A stretch of DNA of 64,000 nt from Cephalopachus bancanus (lineage: Eukaryota; Chordata; Mammalia; Primates; Tarsiidae), in contig JAPVLO010000040.1 of the NCBI GenBank assembly GCA_027257055.1, positions 146,501-210,500 on the forward strand, given 5' to 3'. The notes beneath the pieces are model-generated. The model was given only the letters and a program-made list of their open reading frames with translations, was not told where the DNA came from and made no database searches. Below are positions 23,360-34,349 of the stretch, piece by piece (within the stretch, counting starts at the first letter, position 1; each line of letters opens with the position of its first letter). The translations under genes and the position numbers were made by a program.

Positions 23360-23455
23360 GACCTTTACTTCTTTGTTGTAAGACCTTAGACAAGTCACTT
23401 AACCTCCCAAGGTTCAATGATGCCATCTATAAAATAGGAAGAAGCACAGTGATTT
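23360..23455 (+). repeat. MIR fragment, plus orientation, cut by an Alu
   Basis: 'agaccttagacaagtcacttaacctccc' and 'gccatctataaaatagg' are MIR core. The copy stops where the truncated Alu begins. Confidence 0.7.
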
Positions 23456-23462
23456 GTTTATA

Positions 23463-23671
23463 TGGATTTTTTTGTTTTTTTTAGTTGGAGTCTCACTCTG
23501 TCGCCCAGACTGGAGTGCAGTGGCTGTTCCCGGCCACAGCAGCCTTGACCCACTGGACTCCAGCGATCCTTCCACCTCTGCCTTCCATGTAGCCAGAATT
23601 ATAGGCACGTGCTATCATGCCTGGCTGATTTTTTTTTTTAATTTTTTATTGTCTCACCAAGTTGCCCAGGA
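23463..23671 (-). mobile_element. 5'-truncated Alu, minus orientation
   Basis: The T-rich tail, whole right monomer and linker are present, but the left monomer ends after 'caccaagttgcccagg'. About 200 bp remain. Confidence 0.9.
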
Positions 23672-23699
23672 TTTTGTAAAAAAATACAATCATTTTAGT

Positions 23700-23930
23700 T
23701 AGCATTTACTAAGTTCTTGTTATTCTCTAGGTACTATTTTAAGTGTTTCATGCATTAACCTTCTGAATTCCCCCATAAATCTCATGATGTAAGTATGATT
23801 ATTTATTTCCACTATATAGATGAGGAAGCTGAGAACATGTAAGCAATATGTCCAAGGTCACAGAGGTGATCTGTGAAATAGCTGAAAATTGAACTCCTGA
23901 AGTCTGACTCTAGATCTCATACACTGCCCC
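23700..23930 (-). repeat. MIR SINE, minus orientation
   Basis: A long reversed MIR: 'agcatttactaagttcttg', 'tctcatgatgtaagtatgattatt', 'gatgaggaagctgagaacatg', 'caaggtcacagaggtgatc'. Confidence 0.8.
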
Positions 23931-24217
23931 CCTATATTCTCCCCCCTCATGGTCTATAAGGTGCTTTGAAGAGAGGACCTGCACTTTCTAGCCACAATAT
24001 GCACCATTACCTTCTTATTCCCAATGGTCACTGCTTGCCTCACAGATAAATCTATAAGAGTTATAAAAAAAATTAGGTGATAAAGTAAAATATGACTTTA
24101 ATGGAAAAACTGACACCATTAAAGATACAGATTTAAACAGGGACCATTACCTGTATTCAAGCTTCTCAAATCTACCATCGACTTTCCCGCTGTAATCATA
24201 AGTCCTAAACTCTCTCT

Positions 24218-24506
24218 CTTTTTTTTTTTTTTTGAGTTGGAGTCTCACTCTGTCGCCCAGACTGGAGTGCAGTGGCCACTCCTGGCCACCGCAGCCTTGA
24301 CCTGCTGGGCTCCAGCGATCCTTCCACCTCAGCCTTCCAAGTAGCCGGAATTACAGGCACGCGCTACCACGCCCGGCTGATTTTTTGATTTATTGTAGAG
24401 ATGAGGTCTCTTTGCCCGGGCGGGTCTCGAACCCGCGGGCTCAGGCAATCCACTCACCTCAGCCTCCCAAAGGCGCGGGATTACAGGCTGAGCCACCGAA
24501 CCCAGC
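24218..24506 (-). mobile_element. Near-intact lineage Alu, minus orientation, with target-site duplication
   Basis: Low-divergence dimer between 13-bp direct repeats CTAAACTCTCTCT at 24205-24217 and 24507-24519. The T-arm-like B-box stem is intact at 24420-24436 (GCGGG/CCCGC when read on the element strand), and the 5' end carries the one-base A-box deletion typical of the lineage. Confidence 0.96.
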
Positions 24507-24779
24507 CTAAACTCTCTCTACTACATTGCAGAGGCACTGGAGGGTCGTGCACACCAACAGCAGCATATGTCTGCCTGGTTGGTCAGAGGTAATCAGTAAA
24601 CGCACCCAGTCACCGAGGAGCATAACTCTCCACAGCTTTTGAGAAAAAGTTTAAAGGAAGGGAGAGTAGAGACAAAGAGAATCAGTTAAAGAAGCTGCTG
24701 CAGTTTCCCAAAGAGGAAGGGAAATCTCAGTTGGGGTAGTCACAGTGGGTTGTCTACAAAGCGGAGGATCTTGCAAGCT

Positions 24780-24950
24780 GTGAGATTTGGAAAGCTAAGT
24801 CATATTTCTGAGCCTCTGTCTCCTCATCTACAAAATGATGATAATGGTATTCACATTTCCAGATGCTGTAAAGATTAAACAGGATCAAATCAGAGAATAC
24901 ATATAACATTGGATAAATTCCTCAATTAATTTCAGCTGCAATTGTAATTA
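24780..24950 (+). repeat. MIR SINE, plus orientation
   Basis: 'tttctgagcctctgtctcctcatctacaaaatgatgataatgg' is a clear MIR core in sense. Confidence 0.8.
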
Positions 24951-24954
24951 CCGT

Positions 24955-25435
24955 ACTCTTGCGCATAGAGAAGTTCTGAAAAACGGGTAGCTATTTTCTC
25001 ATCCAGTGCCCTTCTCCGATGCATCCAGCTTCTTCCTTACTGCCCTAAGGATAATGTTATTGTGAACATTGACCTAATAAAGATGCACAGAAATGGCTTT
25101 TCAGACACTGAATCAATGCAAAGCAAAACAAAACCCAAAAAGGCAATGCAATTCTCTTTCATGTTCTGCAAGCTCCACTGGGATTTCCTTTCCAAACGAA
25201 GACATTCTATTTCTGCTCCCGGAAATAAAGATATTGGAAATAAGAAAGTCCCCCCTTAAGATTTGCTACTGAGTAGCTCAACAGTTTTTCCATTTTATTT
25301 TCTCATTTTCCCACATATCATCTGACTTATATTCATTCTCTTGTGTTCTCTTGCCAGGAATAGTTGAATATACTTAAAGAAGAAAAAAACAGCCATTCAA
25401 ACCAAAGCATCCAAACCTAACAAATATTGTTTTTC
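24955..25435. other. Unassigned sequence
   Basis: Nothing recognised on either strand. Confidence 0.45.
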
Positions 25436-25439
25436 CCTT

Positions 25440-26330
25440 CAACTTATTCAAACAGCGGATATTATTGTGCACCTACTATGTGCCTAGCACTGAGCAGAGA
25501 TTTATTTTTAAAAATATGTGTGCTCTTACAGAGCTTCCTCTCCAGTGATGGTGGGAGTTGGAGTAGACGCAGGTAAACAAATAAATGATATCATTTCAAA
25601 CAAAACTTTAGGCTATTCATAAAATAAAAAGTGTTTAGTGGTAGAGAGTAATGAGAGGAAGGCCAGGGAGGACTGTCTGCAGAGGTGGTATTTGAGTTTA
25701 AACGTAAAGGCATCACAATGCAAGCCATGCAAAGCTCTGGGAATGGCACTCCTGGGACACAGAACAAGGGAAGCCCAGGAGGTGAGAACCTGTAGGGAGT
25801 CTTTGACTGGAGTATGGCTGGGAAAGAACGAGAAAGGGCAACCAGGTAGGGCATAACCGTGGAGAAGGGGCAGAGGACAGGTCACATGGAACTTCTCAGA
25901 TCATGGTAATAACTTGGATTTTTACTCTAAAGTAGAGAAATTAAGAGGAACCATAGAAGATGTTGAGGGAAAAGTCCTGATCATGTTTATGTCTGTAATA
26001 ATCGGATTGGTTGCTGTACAGAGGAGAGGACAGGTCAGAGGCTGTTAGACACTAATCTGAGTCAGAGATGATGGTGACCAGGGTGGGGAGGTCATAGAAA
26101 AGGTGGTGGGATGTACTCACTGGTGGGACTACTGGATGGCAGAGTCAGAGGATCTGCACACAGACTGCAGGTGACTTGTGAGACAAATGGAAGAATAAAG
26201 GTGACTGCAAAATGGATTTGCAGGAGCGACTGCATAGAGGAAAATGCTATTTCCTGAGATGAGGGAGATTAGAGGAGGGTGGTTTTCAGGGCACAGAGGC
26301 ACAACTTGCAATTTAAGTTGTCCACTGTGA
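25440..26330 (-). repeat. Long L2 LINE copy, minus orientation
   Basis: Starts with the reversed L2 tail ('attattgtgcacctactatgtgcctagcactg'), then 'aggccagggaggactgtctg', 'ctctgggaatggcactcctggg', and farther upstream motifs to about 26330. At nearly 900 bp it is the longest single L2 copy in the window. Several minus-strand ORFs inside (25591-25885) run along the L2 sense strand but lack a recognisable protein motif. Confidence 0.75.
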
Positions 26331-26599
26331 ACGGGTTATATGAAAGAGCAGACTATCAGACGTCCTACAGAGATGGTGATTAGCACTGGGTAGGGTTGCA
26401 CGTGGGTCACTGGAGATGCTAAAATTCCAACCTCTGCTAAATTCTTGGTTAAATGAGCATGTATGAACTTCAAGCATCTAACATGCACTTGGCACTGCTA
26501 AATGGAACTTGGGGAAGGAAAAAATCTATAAGAGATTAAATTAATTAAGAGTTTTCAAAGAGAAGTTTGAAAAGTATATGTGTTAAGAGGAGGTAAGAG

Positions 26600-26937
26600 C
26601 CGGGCTCGGTGACTCAGCCTGTAATCCTGTACCTTTGGGAGGCTGAGGAGAGTGGATCGCCCGAGCCCGCGGGTTCGAGACCCGCCTGGGCAGCGAGACC
26701 TCATCTTTATAATAAATCAAAAACTCAGCCGGACGTGGTAGCGCATGCCTGTAATTCCGGCTACTTGGAAGGCTGAGGTGGAAGGATAGCTGGAGCCCAG
26801 CAGGTCGAGGCTGCGGTGGCTGGGAGCAGCCACTGCACTCCAGTGTGGGTGACAGAGTGAGACTCCAACTCAAAAAAAATAGATAAATAAATAAATAAAT
26901 ATTAAAAAGTTTATAAAAATTTAAAAAAAAATTTTAA
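26600..26937 (+). mobile_element. Near-intact lineage Alu, plus orientation, with target-site duplication
   Basis: Starts 'ccgggctcggtgactcagcctg' and ends 'gactccaactc' plus an A-rich tail that has grown TAAA repeats. It is flanked by the 15-bp repeat AAGAGGAGGTAAGAG at 26585-26599 and 26938-26952. Its T-arm-like B-box stem is perfect at 26669-26685. Confidence 0.97.
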
Positions 26938-27117
26938 AAGAGGAGGTAAGAGACAGAGGGACCATTTCACAAGATGAGAAAAAGGGATGGAAGAAGCTGA
27001 ATTAGATCTAACCAAAAGAATTGGAGTGTGCAGGTGGGAAAAAAGGGGTCAATGGAAGAGAAGGCCCAAAAGTCACAAAGGTGTGGAAAGGCTAGACTGG
27101 TTCTGGATTCTCAAGGT

Positions 27118-27560
27118 CAGGGCTGTCCCATTTGCACATATATTATATGCATAACAAGACTTCTTTTACATTTTATTATAAAGTTTAGAAAAATGAAAGT
27201 AATATGCAACTAATGGAAAATTTGACCTTGTTTTTGTTAAACGAATCGATCAATGTCCGGTTCGATGGAAGTGGTCACAATTTTTAGTGAGTTCTCAAGG
27301 TACTTGTCAGAAATGCTTGTTCAAATTTTGCTTTTCATATGCTTCATGACTGAAAACAGCTGCTCATAAATGTATATGCCGCCAAAAAGTGATCATGAAC
27401 AAGGCGTGATTGTGAACTTCAAAAATGGAACAACGCATGGGGTCACAAACAAAATAAATGCTAAAAAAACACATGATGTTAAAAGATTTTGTGGGGCAGC
27501 ATTACTAGCTGTCCTGGGCTACGTGAGGTCCACAGGCCACGGGTTGGACATGCCTGCTCT
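27118..27560 (-). mobile_element. Decayed hAT DNA transposon with transposase C-terminal remnant
   Basis: The ends look like hAT terminal inverted repeats ('cagggctgtccca' on the left, 'tggacatgcctgctct' on the right). Reading the minus strand from about 27370 down to 27230 gives a frame with EQLFSVMKHMKSK, then DKYLENSLKIVTTSIEPDI. This resembles the C-terminal dimerisation region of hAT transposases related to Charlie-type elements. Two in-frame stops interrupt it in this short span. The frame is therefore a fossil, and most of the transposase is missing. I found no matching 8-bp target duplication. Confidence 0.7.
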
Positions 27561-27651
27561 AGGTCATCCTATATGAGTGGATGAGGATAGTTTCTGGACA
27601 GGATTTGAAGGCTCCGGAGCCCCAAATATGTGGAACCTGTGAAAGAAAGGA

Positions 27652-27688
27652 GCTTGTATTACTCAGGGTTCTCTAGAGAAACAGAACT

Positions 27689-27725
<37 letters not shown>

Positions 27726-27997
27726 GTTAGTTATCATAAGAAATTGACTCGCACGGTTATAGAAGCTGGCAAGTCCAACAGGCTAAAGACTGAGGAAAGC
27801 CAACAGTGTGGATGAAGTCCAAAAGCAGTCTGCTGGAGAAATTATTTGGGTTCCATTCAGGCCTTCATCCGAGAAGATGAGGCCCACCCACATTACAAAG
27901 GGCAATATGCTATGCTCAAAATGTACTGCTTTACATGTTACTCTCACCAAAAAATACCCTCCAAGTTGACACCCCAAATTATCCATCACAGAGCCCA
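27652..27997 (-). mobile_element. ERVL-type (MLT2-like) solo LTR, minus orientation
   Basis: Begins 'attactcagggttctctagagaaacagaac' and ends 'ccaagttgacaccccaaattatccatcaca', the outer ends of an ERVL LTR in reverse. The interior motif 'gatgaggcccacccacattac' fits. A GA microsatellite (27689-27726) lies inside it near one end. No retroviral genes are attached. The family name is from recall. Confidence 0.7.
27689..27726 (+). repeat. (GA)n microsatellite inside an LTR
   Basis: 38 bp of GA repeats with one 'aa' interruption, within the LTR segment that is commonly GA- or GT-rich in this family. Confidence 0.95.
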
Positions 27998-28074
27998 ATG
28001 CAGCATTTAAAAAGAGACAACCTAGTATCCAAAATCCAACTATACCAAACCAATCACAATACTGACCACTTATT

Positions 28075-28260
28075 GTGGGGTTAACACTATAGGAATCACT
28101 TAATTTTGACTCATTCAATTCTCACAACAACCCAATAACAGAAGTATTCACATGATCAGTTTATGGAGGAGCCAAGAGTACTACATCTTGCCAATTGCAG
28201 ATGAAGTGGAGCAGGGATTTAGACACAAACTGTTTCCAAAACCCATACTCTTTAACAAAA
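28075..28260 (-). repeat. MIR SINE, minus orientation
   Basis: 'attcaattctcacaacaaccc' and 'gcagatgaagtggagcagggatttagac' match reversed MIR. Confidence 0.65.
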
Positions 28261-28284
28261 CATTATAATGACTTATTTGAGACT

Positions 28285-28410
28285 CTTATATTTGATTTCC
28301 CTATCTGTCAAATGTTAGGCATAGTAAGACCTGCTAAAGATTAAGTGGCATAAAATCAGCTAACAAAGTGGCTAAAACTTCATAGGTGGTAAATACATTC
28401 TAGTGCCCTT
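28285..28410 (+). repeat. MIR fragment, plus orientation
   Basis: 'ttccctatctgtcaaatg' followed by 'taaagattaagtggcataaaatcagc' matches the MIR 3' half in sense. Confidence 0.5.
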
Positions 28411-28589
28411 CCTGTCCCATAATCAGATGACATGTCCCATTCACTCATCTATTCATACATTTATACATTTAAGCAATAATGATCAGGTCCCCATTTTGTA
28501 AACACCATGAGTAGCTTTTACGGAGTGAGATGATCTGTCACTTCCCCTCCATCAGCTATAGACTAGGTATGGGTGATATTATGCATCAG

Positions 28590-28725
28590 TGATGAAATAA
28601 AATCCAAACTTCACCACATGGCATTCAAGGCCTTTCACGCATGTGATTCCCCTGCCACCTCTCCCTCTTCACTCTCTGTGCAGTGACATCACACCCGCAG
28701 GGCCCACACGTGGCCACGTGCCAGG
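28590..28725 (+). repeat. L2 internal fragment, plus orientation
   Basis: 'aataaaatccaaacttcaccacatggcattcaaggcc' is a clear L2 segment in sense. Confidence 0.7.
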
Positions 28726-28917
28726 CCGCCCAATGGACTTGTGACTGTTACATAGAGACCTCAGTCCTAGTCTGAATCTCTTATTTTTCCTATTATCTTT
28801 ACTACATTGAGGAAAGGAGTGCTAATGATTGGTCTTCTAAGAGTTATAGGAAGTACTACTACAGTTATAATAGTAGCTTTTATTTTCATTGCTATGAAAT
28901 TACCACTATAATGGTAC

Positions 28918-29152
28918 ACAGTGTGAGTATCCCTTATTTGAAGTGCTTTATACCAGAAGTATTTTGGATTTTGAATTTTTTTCATTTTGAAATATTTGCA
29001 TTATACTTATAATTGAGCATCCCTAATCTGAACCTCAAAGGCCAAGATGTTTTAATGAATATTTCCTTTGAGCATCATGTTGGCACTCAGAAAGTTCTGG
29101 ATTTTGCAATATTTTGGATTTTGTATTTCCAGACTAGGGATATTCAACCTGG
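28918..29152 (+). mobile_element. Tigger/pogo-type DNA transposon remnant
   Basis: The two ends are partially inverted ('gagtatcccttatttgaag' and 'ctagggatattcaacc'). The interior alternates 'attttggattttgaattttt' and 'ggattttgcaatattttgg', a pattern I associate with Tigger-derived MITEs. Internally deleted. Confidence 0.7.
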
Positions 29153-29164
29153 GGTAGCTATCAT

Positions 29165-29560
29165 TCATTCATTTAAAAATATGTATAGAACGCTTTTTAC
29201 TCTTAGTGAGCTGGGGAGACACAGAGTGCTTTGAGGAAAGGGGTGATATGATCTAATTCATATTTCAAAAATATGACTCAGATCGTTATATTAGGAACAA
29301 CAATGAAAACACAAATTTGAAGCAGGGGGATTAGTGAGGAGGTTATTGCAATAATCCAGATGATAGAGAAAGGGATCTTGAACCATTGTGATATGAATGG
29401 AGGAGGTGAGAAGTGGTCTAATCTGGGTCTATTATGAAGACAGGGATTCAGAGGGTAAGCTGAAAGACTGGATTTTGAACATAAGAGAAAGAGAAGAGCT
29501 AAGAATGATCCAAGAATCACTGAGCAGCCATAAAGCTGGAGTCACCACTATTGGAGACCA
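29165..29560 (-). repeat. L2 internal portion, minus orientation
   Basis: 'ggaaaggggtgatatgatc', 'gttattgcaataatccagatgatagag' and 'ggtgagaagtggtctaatc' match the reversed L2 body. Directly abuts the Tigger remnant. Confidence 0.65.
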
Positions 29561-29639
29561 TGTGAAGACCATGTGAAGAACAGGTTGGGCAAGCTATGTT
29601 TGAAATGTCTCTCAGACATTCATGTGGAGATTATCAGTT

Positions 29640-29800
29640 AAATTATTTGCTCAGCTTTAGAATTTAAATGTGCCAGACACTAGTCTGGGTTCTAAGAAAG
29701 TAAATCTGAAAGATAGAGTTGCACCTTCAAGCATCTCACAATTGACTAGAGGTGTTGACGTTGTTCTAACAGAGGTATGTCCAGGTTAGGAGTCCAGGAA
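29640..29800 (-). repeat. L2 3' end, minus orientation
   Basis: 'atgtgccagacactagtctggg' then 'tctcacaattgactagagg' is a reversed L2 tail, a second copy next to the previous one. Confidence 0.55.
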
Positions 29801-29859
29801 CACAGAAAAGAGCACCCGCTTATAGCAGAATTTGTAGAGGAGAAGTGACTTAAAATAGT

Positions 29860-30790
29860 CTAATGATTCATTAGAAGCCATTTCAGCCAATAAAATTGGG
29901 CTACCATAGTTGGATAACTACTCAAAAGAATCAATTCACTAGAAGATCATTAAAATAATGCATATACACTTCAACCAGTTTACATGACTTTATAGTAACT
30001 TAAAACATAAAAGTATATTCTTATTTACCAAGGTTCAAATATACAGACAGGACCTTGATTTGAATATGGGTCCTGGATTGATAGCAGTTCACTCTAGGTT
30101 TTTTTGCATAAATCACACTCATAATATATGGCCTTTCATTTCCACTATGAGTTTCTTGAAAGTAGAATAAAAATACAAAGTCACTTGGAAAGCAATAAAA
30201 ATGCTAACATCTGGATATTTTTTTGCTTCCAAACCCAGTCTTTCACTGACATAACTGTTTTTAAACTATATCAAATATTCTACCAGATCAGTCTTCCCAA
30301 AGCATTTACATTTGTTTTTATAGAAATAACTCTCCTTGTCCTTGGTCCCATTTCTTTATTTATGTAGTAATTAATTAAAGATACAAATACAACAACAAGT
30401 ATAATGGCCACAAACAGTGATTTTTAGGAAGCATCAACGCTCCTCTTGGGAGCAGACGTGAGCAGGCATACAAAAAGTAATTTACCAATTTGGAGCTACC
30501 AAACGCACTCTAGACATCATAACAATATTTTATTAAGAATAACTGGGTTTGTTTAACTAGCAAATGATTAAACTAATGATTAAGCTCATTTAAGAGATTA
30601 TTTGGGAAAGAAAGAAAACTTGAAAGGTTCTGTACTCAACTTCTCCTTTCACCCATATTCCTCCCCTCACTTATAAAGTCCTCCTGTAGATTACAAAATA
30701 ATCAATTTAAAGTAAATATATTATTTGAAACATGTTTGCTATCAATTATTTGATTTTTCCTCTTTTGCTTCAAGGTTGTACTGATAACTA
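29860..30790. other. Unassigned AT-rich sequence
   Basis: Nothing recognised on either strand. Confidence 0.45.
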
Positions 30791-30794
30791 AGAT

Positions 30795-30935
30795 TTCCTG
30801 AATGCCCATGATGTAGCAGGCACTAGTCGACTGACCTTCTCTGTATTAAATTATACTGTCTTCAGAAAACCCCATTTACTATCCTCATTGGTAAGATGGG
30901 ATAAGTAAGGCTCAGAAGGGTAAAGCCCAAATTCC
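30795..30935 (-). repeat. MIR SINE, minus orientation
   Basis: 'atgatgtagcaggcactagtcg' to 'ggataagtaaggctcagaagg' follows reversed MIR. Confidence 0.65.
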
Positions 30936-31004
30936 TTAGTGCATCAAGACTCTTATTTCCTGTCTCCTTTCTTCTTTCCTTGTCTGCTCAAGAACAACAC
31001 TCTA

Positions 31005-31232
31005 GAGCAGAGGTGGTGATTTTTTTTTTTCTGTAAAGGTCCTGATAGTAAATAGCTTCAGCTTTATGGACCAAAAAGCTGTTATGTTTCTGCCACAACT
31101 ACTTGACTCTGCTATTATATTATTAAAATGCCACACATAATATATAGACAAATGCGTATGACTATGTTCCAATAAAACTTTATTTAAAAAATAGATGGTG
31201 AGCCAAATGTGGCATAGTTTGCAGACCCCTGC
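31005..31232 (+). mobile_element. hAT-type MITE, near full length
   Basis: Motifs in order: 'ctgtaaaggtcctgatagtaaatagc', 'ctgccacaactacttgactctgc', 'tgttccaataaaactttattt' and 'gtggcatagtttgcagacccctgc'. The 15.5 kb element is a rearranged relative. Confidence 0.8.
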
Positions 31233-31234
31233 TC

Positions 31235-32005
31235 CAGATAAAGAGAATTAGACACTATTTCTTAAGAAAGTCACACAGCTCTTCAGATGACTCCATTCTA
31301 CCCTCTAAAGTTTCTGTTCAACTCCTATAACATTGCTTTATTGTTTATTACTGTTTTGTATTAGTTAAGCTAAACTCTAAAATTCTGTGGTTAACAAAGT
31401 AGAACTCTATTTCTTGCTCATATAAAGTCCAAACTGGTTGTTCTGGGTCTAAACACAAGTCTCCTTTATGTGGTGATTCAAGGACCCATCCTGTGCTTCT
31501 ACCAACATTAGCACATGAATGTCAAGGTCATTCCAGAAACAGAACACACATGGAAGATTGTGCACAGGAACTAGAGGTATGGAGAACAGTCACAGCTTCA
31601 TAAAAGAAATGTCATCTAACATGTGTTTTGAAAATCAGGTAGAATTGTAATAAATGATAGGTAAAGGATATTGGGAAGACTAGTACCCTTTAATAATTGA
31701 TCCAACTACCTATCTGCACAGGGGCAAGATGTCTAGGCCGGGGGTATGCAGAATACATCATGAGTAGTAGAGCAGTCTACCCCATGTAAGGATATAACTA
31801 ATATTTAGGTGCCAGTGTATAGACAATATTTTAACTCTCTGATCCTGTTAAGAACAAAAAATGTGTTTGAGGGACTCTAAACAGGGGAACTTATGAAAGA
31901 GGGACCAGGGAGAGGACAAGAGGGAAGTAGGAAGAACAGTTCCGAGGCCACAACCACAATGGAGCTTACTTAACAGTCACCTAACTAAAACCCAAGTACA
32001 AAAAT
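31235..32005. other. Mostly unassigned; possible old LTR-like repeat at 31355-31620
   Basis: 'tgtattagttaagctaaactc' with 'ggtgattcaaggacccatcctg' vaguely recalls an old mammalian LTR or DNA repeat, but I cannot name it. The rest is unassigned. Confidence 0.3.
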
Positions 32006-32009
32006 GTGA

Positions 32010-32145
32010 TGGATGGAAAATAGCATTAGATTTGAAAACAGAAAACTTGAACTTGAGACTTGGCTCTCACAATAAGTAGCTGTCACCTTGAGTCAATCAA
32101 TTCTCCTTTCCGGGATCCAGAATCTTTGTTTCTCACAGAAGAGAG
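32010..32145 (+). repeat. MIR 5' half, plus orientation
   Basis: 'tagcattagatttgaaaacag' to 'agtcaatcaattctcctttcc' matches MIR in sense. Confidence 0.55.
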
Positions 32146-32339
32146 TCAGAGTGCAAGATGACAGAAACATCTGCTTACAGAACTAGTATCCAGGTGCTCA
32201 AGAAAGACTAAAAATAAACAAAGAATCCATTTTAAATCTCTAGCACCTGTAGTACAGAAGATGCGCTGAATTACAAATGCAAGAAGATTCAAAAAGGGAC
32301 TAGAGGCTGTAAAAGAGAAACTTCCACACATTATCACCT

Positions 32340-33060
32340 CCACTCGACCTGTGAGAGACTTAATAGCCTGAGAGTGAAAATGAGTGTGCTCCTTGAAGAG
32401 CACCTGAGGGAATCTCCATTTCTGCTGATAATATTGTCCATTAATTTATTCAACTTGCTGCCTCTATTTTTTTCCCCTATTGTCCAGAATCCGTCAAATT
32501 ATTCTACCCTCTCACAAGAATTGCTGATGGCCATTGATCAATTACTTTGTTTACAGAGGGTTGCAGTGACCCAGCTTTAAAATAAAATTAAAATGAAAAA
32601 TAAAAATTGTAAAACCACCCTGCAGCAATAGGAAAATTAATTGTTGATTTCCAAAGCATACTGGAGGCTGAGATTAAGAAGCCTCAGCCCCCTAAAGGAT
32701 CACAACAAATAAGGATCTCCATTCACCACCAGAAAATTATTTTGGGGCTTCAAATGAAAGCCAAGCAAACACCTTTCCTGTGGCCACTCTCAGAAACATT
32801 CACCACACCACTCAGCCTCAACACTGATGAGTACCTGTAGACAGTGCTTACACAAACAGAGCAGTTTGGAAGCCATTCTGATAAGCGATACTTTCCTCTC
32901 AGCATTGGTTGAACATGCAGGTGTTGTCACTTCTAAGTGCATCTAAATTGCCCTGCACAATCAAGGCGTCATTTAAGCTCTAGGAATGTTTTGTCTGATT
33001 CTGAAATGGGGAGTCGCTTAAAACATAGATCTTGTCCAGACACAAAATAAAAGTATGGTG
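32340..33060. other. Repeat-free block, candidate conserved noncoding element
   Basis: About 720 bp without recognisable repeats, containing 'gtccattaatttattc', 'ggccattgatcaattactttg' and 'aggaaaattaattgttg', all homeodomain or Sox-like A/T motifs. No coding signal. Function is inferred only from composition and the absence of repeats. Confidence 0.3.
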
Positions 33061-33214
33061 ACTTTTCTTTCCAAATCCCTCTCAAACTCTAGCCCTCCCT
33101 AAAATACATATATCTATCTGTTCATCACGCATATATCTCCTAAGTTACATCAGCCATGAGAAAAAATCATCAGTGTTGACTGTAGTCACAGAAATACTGG
33201 CACTGAGCTACCAT

Positions 33215-33270
33215 CCAGATTTTCTGAGATTTGAAACTTCACCCAGATTCTCTGGGATTTAAAACTCCAC
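33215..33270 (+). repeat. 28-bp tandem duplication
   Basis: Two adjacent 28-bp units (33215-33242 and 33243-33270) beginning 'ccagatt' and ending 'ac', with four to five differences. Confidence 0.85.
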
Positions 33271-33439
33271 CAACTACTTTAGTGGCTTTGTTTCTGGGGA
33301 AAAAAATGTGAGTTAGATTTTTGCTACCTTAAAGTGTCAGAAGCAACTGGTATAGTAAAGGACATGGGGCCAGGAAATGGAAGGAAAGGAAGAAAAATCA
33401 ATGTTTTTGAGTTGTAGGAGCACAGCAGTTTTCCTATAA

Positions 33440-33640
33440 CAAAGGGGTCAGATAAATTGGGCTTGAATCCCAGCTCAGCCATTTTCTAGCTATATAATCT
33501 AAGAAAACTACCTTCACTGAATCTGATTCCTTTTCTGAGCACAAGGGATGAGAAAGGTTAGCACATATATCTGTTGTGGGATTTGACTGAGATAACGTGT
33601 GAAGTCTCAGTGCCTGGGGTGCAATGGGAGCTCTATGCAT
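33440..33640 (+). repeat. MIR SINE, plus orientation
   Basis: 'gggcttgaatcccagctcagccattttctagctatataatc' is a nearly textbook MIR 5' half, and the 3' half follows. Confidence 0.85.
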
Positions 33641-34349
33641 TGTATTTAATTCCTTCTACCGACCCCTACTCTCATTCAATGAGTCTTTGGTAAGACTCTA
33701 TACCCTGCGTATCTTTTCTTGGTCTTTAGCTATCCATTCAAGAAACTTGTCTGTAGAGTATACTATTTACCAAGTGCTGAGCTGGGCAATATAAATGTGT
33801 TAACAGTCAACATAAGGTCCTGGTCCTCAAATAATTCAGAGCCTTCGTTAGGAACTTGGGTGTAAAGGTGGGAAGTAATAATATTAGGACAATGCTAAAG
33901 GTCAACAAAGGGCTTCCTGGGAATATAGGAGAGGCATACACAGTCTAACCGTGGGGATCTTCATCAGGGAGTTTTCTAGCAGAAAAAAACAAAAACAAAA
34001 GCAAATTGAAGTGAGTCATAATGTATCAGTAAGAATTATGGGTAAAATCAGGAGGCCAAAAAAATAGCACAGTGTTTTCAAGGAGTGTGGTTCTGCAACA
34101 TTATAGGACAGAAATGGAGCAGCCAGAGACAAAACTGTAGCAGTACATGGGATAGACCCATGGAAGGCTGTCTATCCCTGAAATTTATATTATGAGCTCA
34201 TGATGTTCCACGAGAAATAAGACTGAGGAGCAGGTGGTGATAGGATAATACAGGGAGAACCTGGAAAGATGAAATGGAGTATAATTTTAAAAGTATATTC
34301 CACATATCTATTGTTTTTATAATACAAGTTTTACAGAAAGTAAAGTTCA

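Noticed and set aside
26669..26685. tRNA T-arm
   Set aside because: The T-arm-like stem is inside an Alu left monomer; no acceptor or anticodon arm is present.
27783..28118. 111-codon minus-strand frame
   Set aside because: Spans an LTR and a MIR. It does not resemble a retroviral or cellular protein.
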